A stretch of 8,216 nucleotides of DNA, taken from Cyanobacteria bacterium UBA791. Lineage in GTDB: Bacteria; Cyanobacteriota; Vampirovibrionia; Gastranaerophilales; Gastranaerophilaceae. The DNA lies in NCBI GenBank assembly GCA_002297005.1, contig DBIX01000022.1, positions 4,405 to 12,620 of the forward strand, in the 5' to 3' direction. The position numbers and the translations under genes are program-made. The first letter of the stretch is position 1. Each line of letters opens with the position of its first letter. The notes below the pieces were generated by a model that was not told the DNA's origin, did not search any database, and was given only the letters and a program-made list of their open reading frames with translations. Below, piece after piece: positions 6,529-8,216 of the stretch.

Positions 6529-6759
6529 TTAGTCAAAAACGTAACTAATTATTGCAGCTTCTCTAGCTCTTTTGATAGCTTTAGCAACCATTCTTTGGTG
6601 TTCAGCACAGTTACCTGTAACTCTTCTAGGAATGATTTTACCAGCTTCTGTTAAGTATCTTTTTAATTTAGCAGCATCTTTGTAATCGATGTGATCTACT
6701 TTATCTGCACAAAAACTGCAACATTTTTTCTTTTTTTTGTCCATATCTTGTTTTGCCAT
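6529..6759 (-). CDS. rpsR: 30S ribosomal protein bS18, zinc-binding form
   Basis: Small-subunit protein that pairs with bS6 on the platform and contacts 16S rRNA. It has 76 residues, normal for the family. A lysine-rich N-terminus leads into CCSFC (13-17) and later NCAEHQR (50-56); C13 or C14, C17, C51 and H54 can make the zinc site of the C+ type of bS18. The core signature YKDAAKLKRYLTEAGKI, then RRVTG, is present. A clear ribosome site AAAGGGA (6769-6775) lies nine bases before the ATG. It is the third gene of the S6-SSB-S18 operon, 42 bases after ssb. rplI, often next in such operons, is not here. Confidence 0.98.
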   Translation of the reverse strand: MAKQDMDKKKKKCCSFCADKVDHIDYKDAAKLKRYLTEAGKIIPRRVTGNCAEHQRMVAKAIKRAREAAIISYVFD

Positions 6760-6801
6760 TTTTATTTTTCCCTTTCGTTTGTAATTGTTTAATAATAACT
6801 A

Positions 6802-7203
6802 TTAAAATGGAATTTCATCTTCTGAAATCAATTCATCAACGAATTCTTCTTCTGCAAACTTAACGATTTCGTCATTGTTGTTAGCAGATTTAGAAGAACT
6901 TACTGCATCAGCTGACATTTTTTCGATAGCATTTGCGTCTATTTCGTAAATACGTCTTTCTGAGCCGTCATCTGATTTTACATTAGCGATTTGCAATCTA
7001 CCCTCAACTAGAACCTTGTCACCTTTTGAAATATCTTCGATAATATCATTTAGTGCTGTTCTTTTAGAGATAACTCTGATAAGCATTTCGTCTTTGTCGC
7101 CAATGTTTAGAACAAAGGCTGAAACTGAAACGTTATTTTGAGTAAATCTTTTTTCAGGATTTCTATAAACATAACCTGTTACTACTGCTTTTGCTAATGT
7201 CAT
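6802..7203 (-). CDS. ssb: Single-stranded DNA-binding protein
   Basis: Homotetrameric OB-fold protein that coats single-stranded DNA in replication and repair. Of 133 residues, about 1-96 form the OB domain (AKAVVTGYV at the start, GDKVLVEGRLQ at 61-71), followed by a short low-complexity linker rich in Ser, Ala and Asn. The acidic C-terminal tip SEDEIPF (127-133) matches the conserved DDIPF-type peptide that recruits partner proteins. The whole is shorter than the E. coli protein but within the usual range. AAGGAAAG (7209-7216) is the ribosome site and overlaps the rpsF stop codon, so the two are tightly linked by an 11-base gap. It sits between rpsF and rpsR as in many bacteria. Confidence 0.96.
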   Translation of the reverse strand: MTLAKAVVTGYVYRNPEKRFTQNNVSVSAFVLNIGDKDEMLIRVISKRTALNDIIEDISKGDKVLVEGRLQIANVKSDDGSERRIYEIDANAIEKMSADAVSSSKSANNNDEIVKFAEEEFVDELISEDEIPF

Positions 7204-7214
7204 TTTTTCTTTCC

Positions 7215-7517
7215 TTATGCGTTAACTGTTTCTTTTGCACATTCCATGAACATAGTTCTCAAAATGTTTTCGTTGTGTTTCATTTGAGTTTTTAATTCAG
7301 AAATGTTTTGAGCAGGGATAGTCACGATTTGGTTTACAAAGTAACCATCTCTGAAGTTTTTGATGTCATAAGCTAATTTTTTTCTGCCGATTTTATCTCT
7401 TGAAACTACTTTTACATCAAGAGCTGATAAAGAATCATCGAATTTTTCGATTAATTTTTCGATTTCATCTGTATCTAAATTCGGTCTGAAGATTGTTAAT
7501 AATTCGTATTGTTTCAT
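7215..7517 (-). CDS. rpsF: 30S ribosomal protein bS6
   Basis: Ribosomal protein that binds bS18 on the small-subunit platform; 100 residues, the usual length. It starts with the family hallmark MKQYELLTIFRP and contains DKIGRKKLAYDIKNFRDGYF (41-60) and the late motif NENILRTM. There is no long poly-Glu tail. The ribosome site AAGGAG (7524-7529) lies six bases from the ATG and is among the strongest in the window, as expected of a highly expressed gene. It heads the minus-strand block. The leader contains the inverted repeat CTACT (7534-7538) and AGTAG (7546-7550), but not a convincing S6:S18-binding motif, so feedback control by that route is not shown here. Confidence 0.98.
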   Translation of the reverse strand: MKQYELLTIFRPNLDTDEIEKLIEKFDDSLSALDVKVVSRDKIGRKKLAYDIKNFRDGYFVNQIVTIPAQNISELKTQMKHNENILRTMFMECAKETVNA

Positions 7518-7543
7518 AATTTTCTCCTTTTACCTACTTTAAA

Positions 7544-7593
7544 ATAGTAGCATAAACATAAAAATTACAATACAAACTGATATTTCTTGTAAA
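7544..7593 (-). promoter_or_regulatory. Probable promoter region of the rpsF operon
   Basis: On the minus strand TTTACA (7588-7593) and TGTAAT (7564-7569) are 18 bases apart and each matches five of six consensus positions. A second candidate, TGC followed by TACTAT (7544-7549), has an extended -10 form but no clear -35 box. Either would give a leader of about 20-50 bases carrying the ribosome site. The region between the repeat element at 7612 and the gene is the only space available for a promoter if csoR is transcribed separately. Confidence 0.4.
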
Positions 7594-7611
7594 GTTATTT
7601 AAAATCTAAAG

Positions 7612-7744
7612 CACTTCTCATCGGCTAACGCAATTTTGCTCCTGTCAAATCAAAGATTTGAAACGTCGCAGATATTATGTTTCGTGTCCTGCTCGTCTTT
7701 GCCGTCGCAAAGCCGACACCGACACTTCACATCGGCTAACGCAA
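7612..7744. repeat. GC-richer element bounded by 22-bp direct repeats
   Basis: Near-identical 22-base copies occur at 7612-7633 and 7723-7744, in the same orientation and 111 bases apart, with a single mismatch; both contain TCGGCTAACGCAA. The whole interval is about 47% G+C by my count, clearly above its AT-rich neighbours. Inside are two hairpins, TCAAATC/GATTTGA (7645-7651 and 7655-7661) and CTTTGC/GCAAAG (7697-7702 and 7707-7712), two copies of CGTCGCA, and a tandem CCGACA. The right copy supplies the last codons and the TAG stop of csoR. This looks like a short dispersed or mobile repeat, or one and a fraction units of a tandem array. It has no coding capacity that I recognise. Confidence 0.7.
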
Positions 7745-8011
7745 TAACTTATTCAAAATAGTCACAACTTCATCAAGTTTTTCTTGTTTATCTGCACAGT
7801 TGTTTTCAAATGCATCTTTTACGCAATGGTTCATGTGTCCTGAAAGTATTTCGAGGTTTACTTTTTTTAGAATAGACATTGTTGCTATGATTTGTGTACT
7901 GATGTCAACGCAATATCTATCTTCTTCAATCATTTTTAGCAAACCGTCAATTTGACCTTTTGCCGTTTTTAATAATCTTATAACTTTTTTTTCTTCTTCT
8001 TTATCGTGCAT
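7736..8011 (-). CDS. csoR: CsoR-family metal-sensing transcriptional repressor
   Basis: Small all-helical DNA-binding protein that releases its operator when it binds a metal, in this subgroup usually Cu(I). In the 91-residue form the ligand set is complete: C34 within DRYCVDI, then H59 and C63 in GHMNHC, matching Cys36, His61 and Cys65 of characterised copper sensors; Tyr33 and Glu81 fit the second-shell Tyr and Glu. KGQIDGL (18-24) is the conserved helix-1 motif. I chose the ATG at 8009-8011 because an extended -10 element ends six bases before it and the family N-terminus fits; an ATG at 8027-8029 would add six residues but lies inside that promoter. No ribosome site precedes either, so the mRNA is probably leaderless. 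The stop codon lies in a repeat element. The upstream gene encodes a cysteine-rich, probably metal-binding protein. Sulfur- or formaldehyde-sensing relatives lack this exact residue set. Confidence 0.85.
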   Translation of the reverse strand: MHDKEEEKKVIRLLKTAKGQIDGLLKMIEEDRYCVDISTQIIATMSILKKVNLEILSGHMNHCVKDAFENNCADKQEKLDEVVTILNKLLR

Positions 8012-8026
8012 AAAAAAATTATAGCA
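8012..8026 (-). promoter_or_regulatory. Extended -10 promoter of csoR, leaderless start
   Basis: On the minus strand TGC (8026-8024) precedes a perfect TATAAT (8023-8018), followed by six Ts and the ATG at 8011. The expected transcription start therefore falls on the A of the start codon, the same geometry as at anmK. No good -35 box is visible at 16-18 bases upstream (TAGTAC at 8041-8046), which the TGn extension could offset. The -10 box is part of the right arm of the long hairpin, so a repressor bound there would block polymerase. That CsoR binds here is inference; the GC-tract typical of many CsoR operators is absent. Confidence 0.55.
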
Positions 8027-8062
8027 CATAATACAACTTTGTACTATATGCTATAACTTTTT
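8013..8062 (-). terminator. Long hairpin between the cysteine-rich gene and csoR
   Basis: On the minus strand TATAGCATATAGTAC (8055-8041) pairs with GTATTATGTGCTATA (8034-8020) around AAAGTT: 15 pairs with two G-U. One more T-A pair extends it, and the flanking A-tract (8057-8062) and T-tract (8012-8018) can pair further. It begins about 22 bases after the stop of the cysteine-rich gene and ends in Ts, the layout of an intrinsic terminator, though the stem is AT-rich. The DNA inverted repeat also overlaps the csoR promoter and could be its operator. Both roles may hold. Confidence 0.6.
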
Positions 8063-8084
8063 ACCTTGTTGGAATATTTAAAAT

Positions 8085-8216
8085 TTATTTGCAATCACAT
8101 TTTTTAGATTTTTTGAAAAGTTTAAAACCTTTTTTACAATCACATTTTTTAGTTACATTGCATTTACCATTGTCACATTTACATTTTTCGCAGTTAGCTT
8201 TTGCACATTCGTCGCA
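8085..8216 (-). CDS. Cysteine-rich, metallothionein-like protein (partial, N-terminus outside window)
   Basis: The last 43 residues of an ORF that enters from the right edge and stops with TAA at 8085-8087. Ten of the 43 residues are Cys, in CxxC and CxC spacings (visible residues 1, 4, 9, 12, 14, 19, 25, 27, 40 and 42), among many Lys and a few Asp. KKCDCK occurs twice, encoded by an exact 16-base direct repeat (8092-8107 and 8137-8152) 45 bases apart, so one module was probably duplicated in frame. No hydrophobic segment is seen in this part. Such composition suggests binding of Cu(I), Zn or another thiophilic metal, and the CsoR-type sensor just downstream supports copper. I cannot tie it to a named metallothionein family, and the missing N-terminus could hold another domain. 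The hairpin that follows probably ends its transcript. Confidence 0.75.
   Translation of the reverse strand, partial: CDECAKANCEKCKCDNGKCNVTKKCDCKKGFKLFKKSKKCDCK

Noticed and set aside
7518..7560. S6:S18-binding regulatory hairpin in the rpsF leader
   Set aside because: A small CTACT/AGTAG hairpin exists, but the conserved CCG-containing bulge of the known motif is absent.
7612..7744. CRISPR array
   Set aside because: There are only two 22-bp repeats with an 89-base interval, no regular spacers and no cas genes nearby.
8012..8029. Start of csoR at the upstream ATG (8027-8029)
   Set aside because: That ATG lies inside the extended -10 element and the hairpin arm and has no ribosome site, and the six extra residues are not typical of the family. 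It remains possible if transcription begins further upstream.

Overview
The window is AT-rich bacterial chromosome with compact gene packing, clear Shine-Dalgarno sequences before several genes, and mostly housekeeping content. A GT83-type membrane glycosyltransferase and an anhydro-MurNAc kinase suggest a diderm bacterium with peptidoglycan. A low-GC gut-type lineage such as Vampirovibrionia/Gastranaerophilales would fit, but that is only an inference from style and gene content. No 16S rRNA or other decisive marker is present.

Layout. Positions 1-158 hold a 9-bp perfect hairpin and weak promoter-like boxes. A plus-strand ArnT/PMT-like glycosyltransferase follows (159-1853). A 440-base gap (1854-2293) has no convincing gene. 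It contains a chain of micro-ORFs that may be gene debris, a 10-bp RNA hairpin, and a strong intrinsic terminator at 2258-2282 ending some plus-strand transcript. The anmK promoter is built into that terminator, and its -10 box lies exactly six bases before the anmK ATG, so anmK (2294-3394) looks leaderless.

A seven-gene minus-strand block runs from 7517 down to 3374: rpsF (bS6), ssb, rpsR (bS18), a Gfo/Idh/MocA oxidoreductase, a CDP-alcohol phosphatidyltransferase, trmL and nnrD. The first three form the classic S6-SSB-S18 operon. The last three are packed 2 and 5 bases apart. nnrD runs tail-to-tail into anmK with a 21-base overlap. The block links translation, replication, membrane lipid synthesis, tRNA modification and NAD(P)H repair.

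The right end is a probable metal-response locus on the minus strand. A cysteine-rich, metallothionein-like protein (cut by the window edge) is followed by a long hairpin and then by a CsoR-family repressor with the Cys-His-Cys ligand set. The hairpin carries the csoR extended -10 element and ends in the T-tract directly before its start codon. The 3' end of csoR runs into a GC-richer 133-base element bounded by near-identical 22-bp direct repeats, which looks like a dispersed or mobile repeat.

The points most worth following are the two terminator-promoter fusions with apparent leaderless starts, the CsoR/cysteine-rich pair, the repeat element at the csoR stop codon, and the unexplained transcript region before anmK.
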